Assembly: GCA_002335605.1 (NCBI GenBank)
Contig: BEDY01000009.1
Coordinates: 186,001 to 250,000, forward strand
From: Prillingera fragicola
Lineage: Eukaryota > Basidiomycota > Tremellomycetes > Trichosporonales > Trichosporonaceae
Length of the DNA: 64,000 nt
Direction: 5' to 3'
Shown: positions 63,498 to 64,000 of the stretch, piece after piece
Position numbering within the stretch: the stretch's first letter is position 1
Layout of the letters: each line of letters starts with the position of its first letter
The notes under the pieces: generated by a model
Told to the model about the DNA's origin: nothing
The model's input: the letters and a program-made list of their open reading frames with translations, nothing else
The model's database searches: none
Made by a program: the position numbers and the translations under genes

Positions 63498-64000
63498 ATG
63501 ACAGCCGGAAACCCAATGCAAAACGACATCCAGCTGTTCCTGGCCGACGCGCAGAGGTGAGTCTCTGACCGTGGGCGCGTGCACGGATGGATGGCGAGCG
63601 TAACAGAGGTGGACGGCAAGATGCTGACACCTACCTCCCAACGTCAGCGCTCTCGGTCATCTTGTAAATCTGTCGAACCGGCCAGCGTTTGCCCAACAGT
63701 TGGGCCAACTTCCGCCAGGCGATTTGGCGCCTCCCCCTGCCGGAACGCCGCCTTGGGCACAGCACCTGTACGGCATGATGCAGCAAGCTCTGGTCTCTCA
63801 GCTGCAATTCCAAAGCACGCTACAGAAGCAGTCCGCGCCTATGGCGCAGCTGCAGCTCGAGCTGCGTTACGAGTGAGTTATTTGTCGGCCGTCCGTGTGT
63901 TAACCCAGTAGGCAAACTTGCGCGCCGCACGTCTCGCCAACTCGACCGCACTTGGCCGCAACTATCCCCTAACAGGGCTACCGACTCTTCCAGCGCTCCC
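63498..64000 (+). CDS. Unknown Gln-rich protein, 3' truncated by window end
   Basis: Exon 1 63498-63556 and exon 2 63648-63872 join in phase over a 91-bp intron: MTAGNPMQNDIQLFLADAQ, ALGHLVNLSNRPAFAQQLGQ, WAQHLYGMMQQALVSQ, LQFQSTLQKQSAPMAQ. The composition (Gln, Leu, Met) suggests helices. After GTGAGT at 63873 a further exon is expected. The best protein-like frame beyond the next acceptor (NLRAARLANSTALGRNYP) is out of phase with both AG sites I see, so the third exon is unresolved. I recognise no family. The gene continues past 64000. Confidence 0.6.

Noticed and set aside
1..64000. CRISPR arrays, insertion sequences, prokaryotic operons
   Set aside because: No regularly spaced direct repeats or transposase-like frames; the window is eukaryotic with spliceosomal introns.

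Overview
The window looks like nuclear DNA of a GC-rich basidiomycete yeast-like fungus, most likely Tremellomycetes and probably Trichosporonales. The lineage is inferred, not proven. The support is intron-dense protein genes with very short introns (often 34-50 bp, CTAAC/CTGAC branch sites, GTGAGT/GTACGT donors), tight gene packing on both strands, a split tRNA gene, and fungal families (MedA-type regulator, Ham1-like, KNH-like secreted protein, Ski8). Exon-intron structures were built by hand from splice signals, phase and conserved motifs; no alignment or RNA evidence was available.

Layout. 1-5.2 kb: end of an F-box/leucine-rich-like protein with a zinc-ribbon-like tail, a second F-box-like protein, an unknown three-exon gene, and a CHY zinc-finger (Hot13-like) gene with a GC-AG intron. 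5.4-12.5 kb: an intronless ADP-ribosylglycohydrolase and a giant 1857-residue Ham1-like protein whose middle is about 1000 residues of Gly/Thr/Ala repeats. 13.9-21.1 kb: a paraoxonase-like protein, an unrecognised gene (member A of a two-member family), a USP-type deubiquitinase and an RPEL-repeat protein. 22.3-28.2 kb: a Tda3-like FAD oxidoreductase, the frame-broken paralogue (member B) of the 15.9-kb gene, and an AAAP amino-acid transporter. 29.3-32.7 kb: a secretory cluster made of a small KNH-like secreted protein and two tandem pepsin-fold proteins lacking catalytic aspartates, the first with broken frames. 33.9-37.0 kb: HSP60 and HSP10 head to head over a 286-bp shared promoter with a heat-shock-element-like site. 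37-42 kb: a 5-kb gene-free stretch before a MedA/Ust1-type developmental regulator (42.0-44.2 kb). 46.3-50.1 kb: a GPI-anchored KNH-like protein and an F-box protein. 51.1-57.9 kb: SAR1, a probable fusion of a LOG-family domain with a 4-amino-4-deoxychorismate lyase, a seven-bladed lactonase, an intron-containing tRNA-Arg(TCG) and SKI8. 58-64 kb: a U2SURP/SR140-like splicing factor, a J-domain protein, and the start of an unknown gene cut by the window end.

The genes do not form one pathway; most are ordinary housekeeping genes. The informative local arrangements are the HSP60/HSP10 pair (both chaperonin subunits from one promoter), the cluster of cell-surface/secreted proteins at 29-33 kb, and the LOG-ADC lyase fusion. 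Four loci contain frame breaks inside otherwise conserved protein sequence (25.6, 30.9/30.6 and 60.0 kb). These are either pseudogenes or single-base assembly errors, and reads should settle which.
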